Below are positions 16,355 to 26,367 of a DNA stretch of 64,000 nucleotides, piece by piece. The notes below the pieces were generated by a model. That model was not told the origin of the DNA, did not search any database, and was given only the letters and a program-made list of their open reading frames with translations. The translations under genes were made by a program, and so were the position numbers. The stretch covers positions 32,496-96,495 of the forward strand of contig NZ_MUHD01000032.1 in NCBI RefSeq assembly GCF_002217395.1. Reading direction: 5' to 3'. The DNA comes from Flavobacterium plurextorum. GTDB taxonomy: Bacteria; Bacteroidota; Bacteroidia; Flavobacteriales; Flavobacteriaceae. How positions within the stretch are numbered: the first letter of the stretch is position 1; each line of letters starts with the position of its first letter.

Positions 16355-19054
16355 CTAAAATTGTTGTCCAATAATAAAGTGAGTTTCCCAACCATTTGCT
16401 TTGTTTGTAACAGATCCTGGCAAAGCATCGAAACCATAACCAAAATCGATACCTAATAATCCAAATGCAGGCATGAATACACGTAAACCAGCTCCAGCAG
16501 AACGATATAAATCGAACGGGTTGTAATCCCTGAATGTTGGATATGACGAACCTGCTTCTAAAAACGTCAATGCATAGATCGATGCAGATGGTTTTAATGT
16601 TATTGGATAACGTAACTCCATTGAGAATTTGTTGTAAATAGTTGCTCCAATTTGCTGCCCGTATCTAGAACTTGTTTTGTCTTCAATAATTGGCGTCAAT
16701 GAGTTGTTTGGATAACCTCTTAACTGTATAGTTTCTCTACCATCCATAGAGTAGTTAGCCATACCATCTCCTCCTAAATAAAAACGTTCAAATGGTACAA
16801 CACCTCTAGATTGATCGTAAGCACCTAAGAAACCAAATTCTGTTAATGTTCTTAAAACTAATTTACCATATACCTTAGTATACCAGTCTGCTTTAAATTT
16901 AACTTTATAATACTCTAACCAATTGTATTTTTTCTGATCCACTTTAGCTTGATCTGTATCTGCATTTGCATAATCAGATCCCACACTTACCGTTTGATTA
17001 CTGCCATTTATAGATTCACTTTTTGTGTAATCTCCAGGATTTATTGGTTGCCCATCAGCTCCTGTCATAGTGGTTGTGCCATTATATCTGGTTTTGTATT
17101 CTTTTTCATTAGCTAAATTTCCATAATCTACTCCATTAAATAAAGAATATGGAGGTGTTACTTTAGCAGAGATACTAAACTCAGAACCATAAGTTGGGAA
17201 TATCGGGTTAACCCCTTTATTACTTCTTGAAATGCCTATTGTATAAGCAAGGTTTCGAGATGCTCCGTTACCAAAAGTAAACAAACCAGTATAGTAATTG
17301 TTCAAATCATAGTGCTGATAACTTACAGATTGTGATAATACAAAGTAATCATCAGGCACAGTAAGACGTTTCGCTAAACCAACTTGTACTGTAAAAATAT
17401 TAAAACTTTGGCTTCTATCAACAGTTCTTGTAACATAATTATTATTAAACTGTTTACTGTACGAGATAGATGAGCTAAATTGTACTGGTTTTTTTCCTCC
17501 AAACCAAGGCTCAGAAAATGATAAACTGTAAGTCTGGAAATAAGTACTTCCTTGTAAACGAAGTGCTACTTTTTGTCCGTCTCCCATTGGAAGTGGTTTG
17601 TAAGCATCTTTGTTAAATAATTTTCTCGCCGAGAAGTTGTTGAAAGATAGACCTAGGGTTCCAATGAAACCACCTCCGCCGTAACCTCCTTGGAGCTCAA
17701 CCTGGCTTGATCCTTTTTCTACTAATTGGTATTCAATATCAACTGTTCCTGCTCCTGGATCAACATTTCTAAATTCAGGTTTGATAGATTCAGGATCGAA
17801 GAATCCTAATTGTCCAATTTCACGAATTGTTCTAACTAGTTCTTCTTTGCTGTATTTGTTTCCTGGTTTTGTTCTTAACTCACGATAAATAACGTGGTCA
17901 TTTGTTTTGTCGTTACCCGTAACATATATTTTGTTGAAATATGCAATTGGACCTTCAGTAATTCTAATTTCAAAATCAATAGTATCATTTACAGTTTTTA
18001 CCTCTACAGCATTGATTTTTGAGAATAAATAACCATTGTTTTGGTATAAGTTTGTAATGTCTTCCCCGTCAGGTTTTGAATTATCTGCAATCCTTTTTTC
18101 AAGCATTACACCATTATAAACTTCTCCTTTTTTGATTCCTAAATAACGATTTAACTGCTGATCTGAGTAAACTGTGTTTCCTAAGAATTTTATGTTTCCA
18201 AAGTAATACTTGTTTCCTTCTTCAACATTGATTTTAATGCCAAGCATATTTTTCTCTTTGTTGTATTTAACAGAGTCATAAATAATACGTGCATCACGAT
18301 ATCCTTTTTCTTTGTATGCAGAAATAACTTTTTCTAAGTCAGTTTTGTATTTTTCTGGAATAAATTTAGAGGCTTTTAAAACACGGAAAACATTTTTCTG
18401 TTTTGTGTCTTTCATAGCTCCTCTTAATTGACTTTCTGTAAGTTGTTTATTTCCAATAAAGTCAATGTTGCTGATTTTTACTTTGTCACCTTTATCTATA
18501 CGTACCAACATATTAACCTGATTACCGGCAATTGTATCTGGTGTTGTTGTAATAGTGACTTTAGTATTGTAAAAACCGTCTTTTTTGTATTTGTTTTCGA
18601 TGTAGTTTTTTGTAGTAGTAATTAAGTTCTCGTTTACAATTTTGTTTTTGGTCAAATTGTTATCCTTAATTAAAGCTTCGATTTTGCTTTTCTTTACACC
18701 AGTGATTTTAACTTCATTAAGCTTTGGGAGCTCAACAATATTTAAATCTAAATAAATACTGTCATTTTGAACTTTATTGATGTAAAAAGCGATTTCGTCG
18801 AAAAGACCAAGCTTACCTAATTTCTTAATTGCGCTGGTAATTTCTTCTCCGGGTACAGTTATTTCCTGACCTGTTTGAAGTCCAGAAAATGTTACTACAG
18901 TTTGTTCGTTAAAGCTAATTTTACCAACTACAGAAACTTTGGCCAGTATATACTTTTTTCCTTGATCAAAAGGAACTCTTTCTTGTGCTTTAATTTGTGA
19001 AAAACTACCCAAAAGTAAAAGGGTAAAGACTATTTGTATTCTTTTTTGTAACAC
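16355..19054 (-). CDS. bamA: Outer membrane protein assembly factor BamA
   Basis: The essential Omp85 insertase. After a signal peptide (ending FSQIKAQ), POTRA domains span about residues 25-440, and the 16-stranded barrel follows with the family FERFYLGG and RGYP motifs near the C-terminus and a final Phe. I use a GTG start at 19054, 7 bases after the uppS stop codon, because the signal peptide begins right there. A longer reading from 19186 would overlap uppS by 125 bases and add 44 residues with no family counterpart. The barrel has an insert of roughly 80 residues rich in Asn, Asp and Lys in one extracellular loop (near 16900-17120), common in Flavobacteria. Confidence 0.95.
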   Translation of the reverse strand: MLQKRIQIVFTLLLLGSFSQIKAQERVPFDQGKKYILAKVSVVGKISFNEQTVVTFSGLQTGQEITVPGEEITSAIKKLGKLGLFDEIAFYINKVQNDSIYLDLNIVELPKLNEVKITGVKKSKIEALIKDNNLTKNKIVNENLITTTKNYIENKYKKDGFYNTKVTITTTPDTIAGNQVNMLVRIDKGDKVKISNIDFIGNKQLTESQLRGAMKDTKQKNVFRVLKASKFIPEKYKTDLEKVISAYKEKGYRDARIIYDSVKYNKEKNMLGIKINVEEGNKYYFGNIKFLGNTVYSDQQLNRYLGIKKGEVYNGVMLEKRIADNSKPDGEDITNLYQNNGYLFSKINAVEVKTVNDTIDFEIRITEGPIAYFNKIYVTGNDKTNDHVIYRELRTKPGNKYSKEELVRTIREIGQLGFFDPESIKPEFRNVDPGAGTVDIEYQLVEKGSSQVELQGGYGGGGFIGTLGLSFNNFSARKLFNKDAYKPLPMGDGQKVALRLQGSTYFQTYSLSFSEPWFGGKKPVQFSSSISYSKQFNNNYVTRTVDRSQSFNIFTVQVGLAKRLTVPDDYFVLSQSVSYQHYDLNNYYTGLFTFGNGASRNLAYTIGISRSNKGVNPIFPTYGSEFSISAKVTPPYSLFNGVDYGNLANEKEYKTRYNGTTTMTGADGQPINPGDYTKSESINGSNQTVSVGSDYANADTDQAKVDQKKYNWLEYYKVKFKADWYTKVYGKLVLRTLTEFGFLGAYDQSRGVVPFERFYLGGDGMANYSMDGRETIQLRGYPNNSLTPIIEDKTSSRYGQQIGATIYNKFSMELRYPITLKPSASIYALTFLEAGSSYPTFRDYNPFDLYRSAGAGLRVFMPAFGLLGIDFGYGFDALPGSVTNKANGWETHFIIGQQF

Positions 19055-19061
19055 TAAAAAA

Positions 19062-19802
19062 TTATTTAATTTGTTCACTGGTTTTTCCAAATCTACGTTC
19101 TCTTTTTTGATAACTAATAATAGCCTCATATAAATCTTGATCTTTAAAGTCTGGCCACAAGACATTAGTAAAATACAATTCTGCATAGGCGATCTGCCAT
19201 AGCAAAAAATTACTTATTCTATGTTCTCCACTTGTTCGTATTAACAAATCTACATCAGGTAAATTTTGCGTGTAAAGATGCTCATTTATAATTGAATCGT
19301 CAATAGCGTCTATTGAAATTATATTATTTTTAACTTTATCACTGATGATTCTAACGGCATTTACCAATTCTTCTCTCGATCCGTAACTTAGAGCAAGAGT
19401 TAGCGTAAGACGAGTATTGTTTTTTGTTTTGTCAATTACATCAAGCAGTTCTCTTTGAGCAGATTTTGGTAATTTTTCAAGATTTCCAATTGCATTAAGT
19501 CGAATGTTGTTTTCTTGAAGCGTAACAAGCTCTTTTTTTAATGAATTGATTAAAATCTTCATTAATGCTTCAACCTCTAGTTTAGGACGATTCCAGTTTT
19601 CTGTAGAAAAAGCATATAAGGTTAAGTACTCGATACCAAGCTTAGCACAAGTTGTAATTGTTTTTTTAACGGATTTTGTGCCATTTTCATGTCCAAATGC
19701 TCTTAAAAAGCCTTGTTGTTTAGCCCAGCGTCCGTTTCCGTCCATAATAATGGCCAGATGTTTAGGTAAGTTTGATTGATCTATAGAGTCTATTAAATTC
19801 AT
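19062..19802 (-). CDS. uppS: Isoprenyl transferase (undecaprenyl diphosphate synthase)
   Basis: Condenses isopentenyl diphosphate units onto farnesyl diphosphate to make the undecaprenyl carrier for cell-wall synthesis. The catalytic Asp21 lies in IIMDGNGRWAKQQG. The downstream TLYAFSTENWNRP and DLLIRTSGEHRISNFLLWQ motifs are intact. The ATG at 19802 follows the DUF6089 stop by 4 bases; an upstream alternative start would overlap that gene and add 12 non-family residues. The gene order DUF6089-uppS-bamA-ompH-ompH couples lipid carrier, barrel assembly and chaperones. Confidence 0.96.
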   Translation of the reverse strand: MNLIDSIDQSNLPKHLAIIMDGNGRWAKQQGFLRAFGHENGTKSVKKTITTCAKLGIEYLTLYAFSTENWNRPKLEVEALMKILINSLKKELVTLQENNIRLNAIGNLEKLPKSAQRELLDVIDKTKNNTRLTLTLALSYGSREELVNAVRIISDKVKNNIISIDAIDDSIINEHLYTQNLPDVDLLIRTSGEHRISNFLLWQIAYAELYFTNVLWPDFKDQDLYEAIISYQKRERRFGKTSEQIK

Positions 19803-19806
19803 TGTA

Positions 19807-20496
19807 TTATTCTGCGCAATAGCAAGGTTTTTGTCCAAAGGTATACGTTAATGTTAAACCTGAGAAAACATACCAGTCATTGTTGTTTAAATTTCCAAAT
19901 TTTAAAATGTTTGCATTGCTGGTTTTTGGATTGCTTCCATCAATGTTGTCTGTAAATGTATATCGTGCTCCAACTTCGGCTGCTAAGACAAAGCGAGGCG
20001 TTATATTTGATTTTATACCCAATGTCATTGGTATTGCAAACGAATTTGAGTTTACTTTCTGTGTAACATTTGGGCTTGTTGCATAGCGATACAATCCGTC
20101 GTAAATAAAAAAACTTAATCCAGAGTATATATAAGGAGTAATTTTTCTGTGATAATCATGCAAATTAAAATCAAAAAAATTGAACTCCAAACCTGCAGAG
20201 ATTTCTTTTACATTATTTTCAAAACGATATCCTCTTCTGTTTCTTCCTGTTTCATCTGAATCTAAATCATTTCCTGCGACAGTTGACTGCGTGTAGGAAA
20301 TTCGATAAGAGTGACGAGGGCTTTTATTCCATTTATACAAAACACCAAAAGCCAGTTTGTCAGGGTTTATGTAAGTTGTGCTTCCCACATCGCCTACAAA
20401 GTTGCTTCCGCCAAGAAAAACACCAATCTCATTGATTTGAGCATTTAGTGTAATAAAGGGAAAAAAACATAACAATAAATTAAAAATTTTCTTCAT
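19807..20496 (-). CDS. DUF6089 family outer-membrane protein
   Basis: A 229-residue protein with a signal peptide (ending TLNAQ). Its barrel-like strands begin INEIGVFLGGSNFVGDVG, the hallmark of DUF6089, and it ends in an aromatic strand (LTLTYTFGQ). The family is nearly always found directly before uppS and bamA in Bacteroidota, so a role linked to outer-membrane assembly is plausible but not proven. The -7 box of the whole cluster lies just upstream. Confidence 0.88.
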   Translation of the reverse strand: MKKIFNLLLCFFPFITLNAQINEIGVFLGGSNFVGDVGSTTYINPDKLAFGVLYKWNKSPRHSYRISYTQSTVAGNDLDSDETGRNRRGYRFENNVKEISAGLEFNFFDFNLHDYHRKITPYIYSGLSFFIYDGLYRYATSPNVTQKVNSNSFAIPMTLGIKSNITPRFVLAAEVGARYTFTDNIDGSNPKTSNANILKFGNLNNNDWYVFSGLTLTYTFGQKPCYCAE

Positions 20497-20514
20497 TTAA
20501 TTCAGAATTGCGTG

Positions 20515-20522
20515 CAAATATA
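20515..20522 (-). promoter_or_regulatory. Promoter (-7 TATATTTG with -33 TTG) of the DUF6089-uppS-bamA cluster
   Basis: Exact TAnnTTTG match on the minus strand, 18 bases before the ATG. A TTG at 20541-20543 (minus strand) gives an 18-base spacer, within the range known for Bacteroidota promoters. Confidence 0.65.
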
Positions 20523-20669
20523 ATAATTATCGATACGAATCAACGTTCCTTTACATAAATGTGCTTTTTTTTCAATTTACAATATGATTTCGAGACATTT
20601 AATGATGAGTCACTACAGGCAGAACGAGAAAATGTGCTGTTATCGTATAGTGTTGAGTAAGAAAAAGGG

Positions 20670-21554
20670 TTAATTTCTCTTGTCTTCTCCCCAAAGCAAT
20701 TTGTTTCTTAATGTTTTTAAGAAAGTTTCGCCTGGTATCTCGACCATTTTTATTTTGTAATCTGTTTTTTTGATTTTTAGAATCGATTCATTTTTTACAG
20801 ATGAAATTCTAGAATCTAATGAAACTAAATATTGATCTTCTCTGCCTGAAACACGCAATTTAATTTCTGTGTCATCTGGTATAACAAGTGGTCTTGCGGT
20901 TAAGTTATGTGGTGCAATAGGAGTAATGACTAAACTTTTTACGTCTGGCGTTAAAATTGGTCCGCCGCAGCTTAATGAATATCCTGTAGAACCTGTAGGA
21001 GTAGAAATGATTAAACCGTCTGCCCAATAAGAATTTAAATATTCATTGTTCAAATACGTTTCTACGGTTATCATCGAGGTAGTATCTTTTCTGCTGACTG
21101 TTACTTCGTTCATGGCGAAGTTAAGTTCCGCGAAAGCATCATTTTTTGGTTCGCAGGTTATACCAAGCAATGTTCTTTCGGAAGTAGTGTAATTTTGATC
21201 AATAACAAATTGCAATAAACTATCAATATTTTCTTTTTGCACTTTAGCTAAAAAGCCCAAACGTCCAGCGTTAATTCCTAAAAGTGGTACGCCCGAATTA
21301 CGAACTAAAGCAGCGGCTCTTAAAATTGTTCCGTCACCGCCAATACTAATAAGCATTTCAAAACTATCATCTAAAGTAGTGCTTGGTGAAAAAGTTTTGT
21401 ATTCCTTTTTTATAAGCTGCTTGTCGTAAAGCATATTTAGGAAGTTTTCTTCAATTACCATTTCCACATTATTGGAACTTAAAAACGTGAAAATGTCTTT
21501 TATGATAGGTTCGGTACTGTTTTGATAATATTGTCCGTAAATGGCTATTTTCAT
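20670..21554 (-). CDS. nadK: NAD kinase
   Basis: Phosphorylates NAD to NADP with ATP. The GGDGT motif is at residues 72-76 (catalytic Asp74). GINAGRLGFLA and the SCGGPILTPD segment with the following PIAPHNLTARPLVIP stretch are also intact. Length (294) is typical. It lies in the conserved order CBS protein - nadK - DUF6089 on one strand, with about 60 bases between the CBS gene end and the nadK start. Confidence 0.96.
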   Translation of the reverse strand: MKIAIYGQYYQNSTEPIIKDIFTFLSSNNVEMVIEENFLNMLYDKQLIKKEYKTFSPSTTLDDSFEMLISIGGDGTILRAAALVRNSGVPLLGINAGRLGFLAKVQKENIDSLLQFVIDQNYTTSERTLLGITCEPKNDAFAELNFAMNEVTVSRKDTTSMITVETYLNNEYLNSYWADGLIISTPTGSTGYSLSCGGPILTPDVKSLVITPIAPHNLTARPLVIPDDTEIKLRVSGREDQYLVSLDSRISSVKNESILKIKKTDYKIKMVEIPGETFLKTLRNKLLWGEDKRN

Positions 21555-21612
21555 TCTTCTTAATTAGCTAATGAGGGAATGTGTTAATTTATTTAATTGA
21601 GAATTTTCTAAT

Positions 21613-22272
21613 TTAAATATTAAGATACTTGTCTAAATAATCAGAGCGTTCTTTTAAGCTGTTAATATAGGTGTCTTCTTGGTGTTCTGAGATTATTTCA
21701 TAACCATATCTTCTATAGGTTTGAATTATTTCATTCATTGCGCCCAATCCTATTTTTATGGTAATTTGAACGTTTTCTAAATCAGCTTCAGAAACAAAAC
21801 AGCCTAGTATTTTTCCGTTATTGCTTTCAACGATTTGTGTTACCTCGCTCATTGAATAATCTAAAAGACCTTTTTGAACGATAATAATTCCACCTTGTTC
21901 CTTTATAAAAGGAGTTTCCTGAAAAAACTTCATTATATCTTCTATTTCATAATAACCGACATAGGAGTTGTTTTCGTCAAGAACGGGAATAGTATTAGTA
22001 TGGTTTTTTGCAAAAACTTCTAAAACATCAAGCCAAATCATAGATTTTCTGGCAAAAAAACGTTCTAAAGTATATTTGTAATCAATTGTTTTTTTGTCTG
22101 AATCAAAAGTTTCAACATCATCAGAAGAAATACTTCCAATGAAAATTCCTTCCTCCAAAACAGGGAAATGAGAAAAATTTACCTCGGCAAAAAAGTCTTG
22201 AACCGATGCTATAGTTTCCTGACCATCAATTGGTCCGAAATCATTGGTGATATAGTTTGTAATTTCTGTCAT
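21613..22272 (-). CDS. CBS-domain protein, possible nucleotide sensor
   Basis: The 219 residues contain two CBS motifs in the first 135 residues (HFPVLEEGIFIGSIS and TIPVLDENNSYVGYYE). These form a Bateman module that in other proteins binds adenosine nucleotides. The C-terminal 80 residues resemble a small ACT-like alpha/beta domain (IIVQKGLLDYSMSEVTQIVES). There is no catalytic domain. It precedes nadK and diverges from pdxJ, a gene order conserved in Flavobacteria, which suggests a link to cofactor status without showing one. Confidence 0.88.
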   Translation of the reverse strand: MTEITNYITNDFGPIDGQETIASVQDFFAEVNFSHFPVLEEGIFIGSISSDDVETFDSDKKTIDYKYTLERFFARKSMIWLDVLEVFAKNHTNTIPVLDENNSYVGYYEIEDIMKFFQETPFIKEQGGIIIVQKGLLDYSMSEVTQIVESNNGKILGCFVSEADLENVQITIKIGLGAMNEIIQTYRRYGYEIISEHQEDTYINSLKERSDYLDKYLNI

Positions 22273-22338
22273 AAATCAATTGGAGATATTTCATGCAAAA
22301 TAATCAAAAAATACCAAAAACTGCTGCGTTTTACTTTG

Positions 22339-22346
22339 TATTTTTG
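22339..22346 (+). promoter_or_regulatory. -7 element TATTTTTG upstream of pdxJ
   Basis: Exact TAnnTTTG match 42 bases before the pdxJ ATG in the divergent gap between the CBS gene and pdxJ. No -33 TTG is seen. Confidence 0.45.
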
Positions 22347-22388
22347 TCGTAACAAATATAGTGTTACTAGAATTAATTATCTATTTAT

Positions 22389-23102
22389 ATGACAAAGTTA
22401 AGTGTAAATATCAATAAAATCGCAACGCTGAGAAATGCGCGCGGCGGAAATGTTCCTGATTTATTAAAAGTTGCTGTAGATATACAACGTTTTGGAGGAC
22501 AGGGAATCACGATTCATCCGCGTCCAGATGAACGACATATTCGCTATCAAGATGCACGTGATTTAAAAGCAATCGTTACTACAGAATACAATATCGAAGG
22601 AAATCCACAGCATAATTTTATTGATTTAGTTCTCGAATGTAAGCCAGATCAGGTAACATTAGTTCCAGATGCAATTGGAGCAATTACTTCTTCAGCAGGT
22701 TGGGATACGATTGCAAATCAATCTTATTTAACAGAAGTTATTCAAGAGTTTCAACGCAACGGAATCAGGACTTCTATTTTTGTAGATCCAGTTTTGGAAG
22801 TTATTGAAGGGGCAAAAAAAACGGGAACAGATCGAATTGAATTGTATACTGAGGCTTTTGCACATCAATACGACTTAGGAAATAAAAATGGAATTGATCC
22901 TTATGTTAAAGCAGCAGAATTGGCAAATGAATTAGGTTTAGGAATAAATGCAGGACACGATTTGAGTTTAGATAATATTCAGTTTTTTAAACAAAACATT
23001 CCAGGATTATTAGAGGTTTCTATTGGTCACGCTTTGATTTCAGAAGCGCTTTATCTAGGCTTGGATAATGTTGTGAATATGTATTTGAATAAATTGAAAT
23101 AA
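22389..23102 (+). CDS. pdxJ: Pyridoxine 5'-phosphate synthase
   Basis: Last step of the DXP-dependent vitamin B6 pathway, condensing 3-amino-1-hydroxyacetone phosphate with deoxyxylulose phosphate. The TIM-barrel motifs are complete: LSVNINKIATLRNARGG at the start, ITIHPRPDERHI, TLVPDAIGAITSSAGWD, IELYTEAFA, and INAGHDLSLDN near the C-terminal phosphate site. Length (237) is normal. It is a single gene with a clear terminator. Confidence 0.97.
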   Translation: MTKLSVNINKIATLRNARGGNVPDLLKVAVDIQRFGGQGITIHPRPDERHIRYQDARDLKAIVTTEYNIEGNPQHNFIDLVLECKPDQVTLVPDAIGAITSSAGWDTIANQSYLTEVIQEFQRNGIRTSIFVDPVLEVIEGAKKTGTDRIELYTEAFAHQYDLGNKNGIDPYVKAAELANELGLGINAGHDLSLDNIQFFKQNIPGLLEVSIGHALISEALYLGLDNVVNMYLNKLK

Positions 23103-23114
23103 GTTTAAAAAATT

Positions 23115-23153
23115 AAACAATTATAACCTGACATAATTGGGTTATAATTGTTT
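23115..23153 (+). terminator. Terminator of pdxJ
   Basis: A perfect 14-bp stem (AAACAATTATAACC and its complement) with an 11-base loop starting 12 bases after the pdxJ stop and followed by ATTTT. Confidence 0.75.
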
Positions 23154-23181
23154 ATTTTCGCACTTTTCTTATTAAAATCAA

Positions 23182-25458
23182 GTGCGAAAATTCATTGTTC
23201 TCCTTTTTTTATTCTGTTTTTCCAATATAATTGCACAGACAAAAGTCATTGTTGGAAAGGTACAATCTTCTGAAAACGAAAATTTAGCTGGTGCAGCTAT
23301 TACTTTCGATGCAAATAATCAACATTATCTTACTGCATCTGACTCGCTGGGCAATTTTTCTGCAAAGATCTCTTTAGGACAAGTCAAGATGATTGTTAAT
23401 CAATTAGGTTATCTTGAAAAATCGATTAGCTTTAATTGTGTTAAAGACACTGTAATTTCAGTTGTTTTAGAAAAAGATGTTTCTCTTTTAAAAGAAGTAA
23501 TCATATCTAATGATAAAAAAAATGGCATAACTACTTTGTCAGGAGGAAAGCTGTCTTTTAATTTAAAAGAATTGTCATCAGTCCCAACAGTTTTAGGAAC
23601 GACCGATATTATTAAACTTCTGCAATTAACTCCCGGAGTTCAAAATTCTGGTGATGCAAATGGTTATTTATATGTACGCGGCGGCGATCCTGGGCATAAT
23701 GCTATTTTGTACAATGGAACTTCAATATATGGAATGTCACATTTGTTAGGGATTTTTCCTTTTTATAATACAGATCATATCAAGGATGTTGAGTTTGATA
23801 AATCAAGTTCAAATGCAAAATATGGAGGACGCTTAAGTTCGACTACATTGTTGAATTCGAATAAAAAAGCACCATCAGATTTCTCTATTCAGGGGAATAT
23901 TGGAATTCTGGCTTCACAATTAACTTTGGCTATTCCAGTTAGTAATGAGACAGGTTTTTATATTTCTGGAAGGAAAACATATATAGACGAAATTGTTGGA
24001 CCGCTGCTTAAATCAGGTTCAGAAAACAATGATGTTCAAGATATGAAATATGGATTTTCAGATGGAAATTTTACGTTTGTGTCTCAAGTTTCAAAAAAGA
24101 ATCTTTTTTTGATAGATGCTTTTGTAAGTGGTGATGAGCTGAAAGTAAAAGATGAAAATTTGGCGCTTAGAACCAGTTTAAAATGGAATAATTTTACAGT
24201 ATCGCCATCTTTAATAACTACTTTTTCTCCAAAAACAAGCATGTCAAACGCTGTTTATTTTAGTCAATACTCTAATGATTTGAGTATGGAACAAGCAACA
24301 ATTCAGTTTAGAGTTTCCTCATTTGTTAAAGATTTCGGATTTACAAATTCAGTTCGATACTCCATAAAAAATATCCCTTTCGAGTCAGGATTGCAATATG
24401 TTTATCATGATTTACAACCTCAAAAAGTCAATGTTGAGAATTTGACGACTAATAATAATGCCTCGCAGGATAATGCAATTGATTCAAATGAAGCTGCTGT
24501 GTTTATAACAGCAAAGCCAAAACTTTTTGAGAACGTAACCGCTGAATTAGGACTTCGAATTAATTACTATACTTCTGGATCTAGTGATTCTTATTTACAT
24601 TTTCAGCCTCGTGCTGTTGTAAATTATTATGCAAACGATAAGTATTCTTTTTATGCTTCGTACAATAAACAATATCAGTATTTGAGTTTGATAACAACTT
24701 CAAGTGTTGGGATTCCTACGGATTTCTGGATTGCTAGTACTGATGGAATTAAACCACAATCATCTGACGAATTTGCAATTGGATCAAATCAGAATTTTTC
24801 AAAAAAAATCAGTTCATCATTCGGAGGATTTTATCGCTCGATGAAGGATTTATTAGAGTATCCGTATGGAATTACTCAGTTTAATGAAACCACAACTTTA
24901 AAGAATGATTTGCTGGTTGGAAAGGGAAAAGCGTACGGATTTGAAATGATGCTGCGAAAAAACAGTGGAAAATTTACAGGTTGGCTAAGTTATACCTTAA
25001 GCTGGTCAGATCGAAATTTTGATAAACTAAATAACGGAAATACTTATTTTGCGAAATACGACAGGCGGCATAATCTTTCGATTGTGGGAATGTACGATTT
25101 AAATGCAAGGTGGAATTTTGGTATTACGCAGATATTTAGTTCAGGTAACCGGTTCACAATGCCTACTTCGTGGTATTTTATAAATAATAATCCAGTCAAA
25201 GAATATTCTGGATATAACAATGCGCAAATGCCAAATTATATCCGGACAGACGTTTCTGCTAATTATTTTTTTCTGAAAACAAATAAAAAAGAAAGTGCGT
25301 TGAATTTTTCTATTTACAATACATTTAATATAGAAAATCCAATTTATGTTGTTTTGAATGTTCAGGTAAATGAAGATAAATCAAGCGTAATTGTCAAACA
25401 AGAGAAGAAGGTTTTGTATCGAATTTTGCCTTCATTAAGTTGGAGATTTAAATTTTAA
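23182..25458 (+). CDS. TonB-dependent receptor with carboxypeptidase-regulatory-like domain
   Basis: An outer-membrane active transporter. The GTG start is followed at once by a signal peptide (ending NIIAQ). A CarboxypepD_reg-like beta-sandwich covers about residues 20-105, and a plug about 115-225 (LLQLTPGVQNSGDANGYLYVRGGDPG). A 22-stranded barrel ends in the typical aromatic residue (WRFKF). Length (758) is short to average for the class. It is paired with a DUF4249 lipoprotein three bases downstream, not with SusD, so a glycan system is less likely. The substrate is unknown. Confidence 0.93.
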   Translation: MRKFIVLLFLFCFSNIIAQTKVIVGKVQSSENENLAGAAITFDANNQHYLTASDSLGNFSAKISLGQVKMIVNQLGYLEKSISFNCVKDTVISVVLEKDVSLLKEVIISNDKKNGITTLSGGKLSFNLKELSSVPTVLGTTDIIKLLQLTPGVQNSGDANGYLYVRGGDPGHNAILYNGTSIYGMSHLLGIFPFYNTDHIKDVEFDKSSSNAKYGGRLSSTTLLNSNKKAPSDFSIQGNIGILASQLTLAIPVSNETGFYISGRKTYIDEIVGPLLKSGSENNDVQDMKYGFSDGNFTFVSQVSKKNLFLIDAFVSGDELKVKDENLALRTSLKWNNFTVSPSLITTFSPKTSMSNAVYFSQYSNDLSMEQATIQFRVSSFVKDFGFTNSVRYSIKNIPFESGLQYVYHDLQPQKVNVENLTTNNNASQDNAIDSNEAAVFITAKPKLFENVTAELGLRINYYTSGSSDSYLHFQPRAVVNYYANDKYSFYASYNKQYQYLSLITTSSVGIPTDFWIASTDGIKPQSSDEFAIGSNQNFSKKISSSFGGFYRSMKDLLEYPYGITQFNETTTLKNDLLVGKGKAYGFEMMLRKNSGKFTGWLSYTLSWSDRNFDKLNNGNTYFAKYDRRHNLSIVGMYDLNARWNFGITQIFSSGNRFTMPTSWYFINNNPVKEYSGYNNAQMPNYIRTDVSANYFFLKTNKKESALNFSIYNTFNIENPIYVVLNVQVNEDKSSVIVKQEKKVLYRILPSLSWRFKF

Positions 25459-25461
25459 GAC

Positions 25462-26316
25462 ATGAAAAAGTATATATTATTTCTTTTTGCTTTAGTAATA
25501 GTGAGTTGTTCCAAAGATGATTTTAGTGAGCAAAAAAGTCTTGAGTCCAAAGTTGTCGTCGAAGGATGGATTGAAGAGGGAGATTATGCTGAGGTTCTAT
25601 TGTCTAGCAGTATTCCTGTTACAGATGTGATTGATTCGACTAATGTTTTAAATCATGTAATTAGATCGGCAAAAATCACTATTTCTGATGGGTTAACATC
25701 AGAAGTTTTGAGAGTGAAAAATGATAAAAACAGAGTTCCGCCATTTGTGTATTATGGTTCCGTTTTAAAAGGAGAATCGGGAAAAAAGTATTCGCTTAAA
25801 GTAGAGTATTTAAACCGTCAGATAGAAGCCGTAACAACAATTCCCAAATCTGTTAAGCTTCAAAGTGCCGAGTATGTAAAAAAGAATGCGTCAGATACTA
25901 CAGGATACATTTTTGTGAAATTTGATGATCCTTTAGATGAAAAAAATTATTATCAGATTGCAACAAAAATTGATGGCGAAGAACCAATTTTTGTTCCGTC
26001 TTTTTATGGCAATTTAGATGATAAAAATTTTGATAAAGCATCAGTTTCAGTTCAAATAAATAGAGGTGTTTTGCTTTTTCCTAAAACCAAGTTTACGCCT
26101 TATTTTGCCGATGGGGATTTAATATATGTAAAATTAAGAACTCAAAATAAAGATGCCTTAGATTTCTGGAACAGCTGGCAAAATGAAATTGTAAACAGCC
26201 GAAATCCAATTTATCCAGCAAATACAAGTTTGAAATCTAATATAACAGGCGGAATTGGTATTTGGGCAGGATATGGGCAAAGTACTATTATTGTGAAAAC
26301 ACCGCCCAAAAAATAA
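25462..26316 (+). CDS. DUF4249 family lipoprotein
   Basis: A lipoprotein (lipobox IVSCSK at residues 13-18) of the DUF4249 family, which regularly accompanies TonB receptors of the same type as the preceding gene. The mature protein starts with the VVVEGWIEEGDYAEVLLSSS strand pattern. It probably covers or docks on the receptor, as SusD does for SusC, but this is an inference from gene order. It forms an operon with the receptor gene. Confidence 0.9.
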   Translation: MKKYILFLFALVIVSCSKDDFSEQKSLESKVVVEGWIEEGDYAEVLLSSSIPVTDVIDSTNVLNHVIRSAKITISDGLTSEVLRVKNDKNRVPPFVYYGSVLKGESGKKYSLKVEYLNRQIEAVTTIPKSVKLQSAEYVKKNASDTTGYIFVKFDDPLDEKNYYQIATKIDGEEPIFVPSFYGNLDDKNFDKASVSVQINRGVLLFPKTKFTPYFADGDLIYVKLRTQNKDALDFWNSWQNEIVNSRNPIYPANTSLKSNITGGIGIWAGYGQSTIIVKTPPKK

Positions 26317-26346
26317 AGCCGATTTGAAATGTATCAAATCGGCTTT
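26315..26346. terminator. Bidirectional terminator between the DUF4249 and lipoprotein genes
   Basis: A perfect 13-bp stem (AAAGCCGATTTGA with its complement) and a 6-base loop between convergent genes. It overlaps the DUF4249 stop codon. Confidence 0.85.
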
Positions 26347-26367
26347 TAAATCTATTTTAAAGACTTA

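Noticed and set aside
16355..19186. A BamA start at 19186
   Set aside because: This would overlap uppS by 125 bases and add 44 residues before the signal peptide; the GTG at 19054 fits better.
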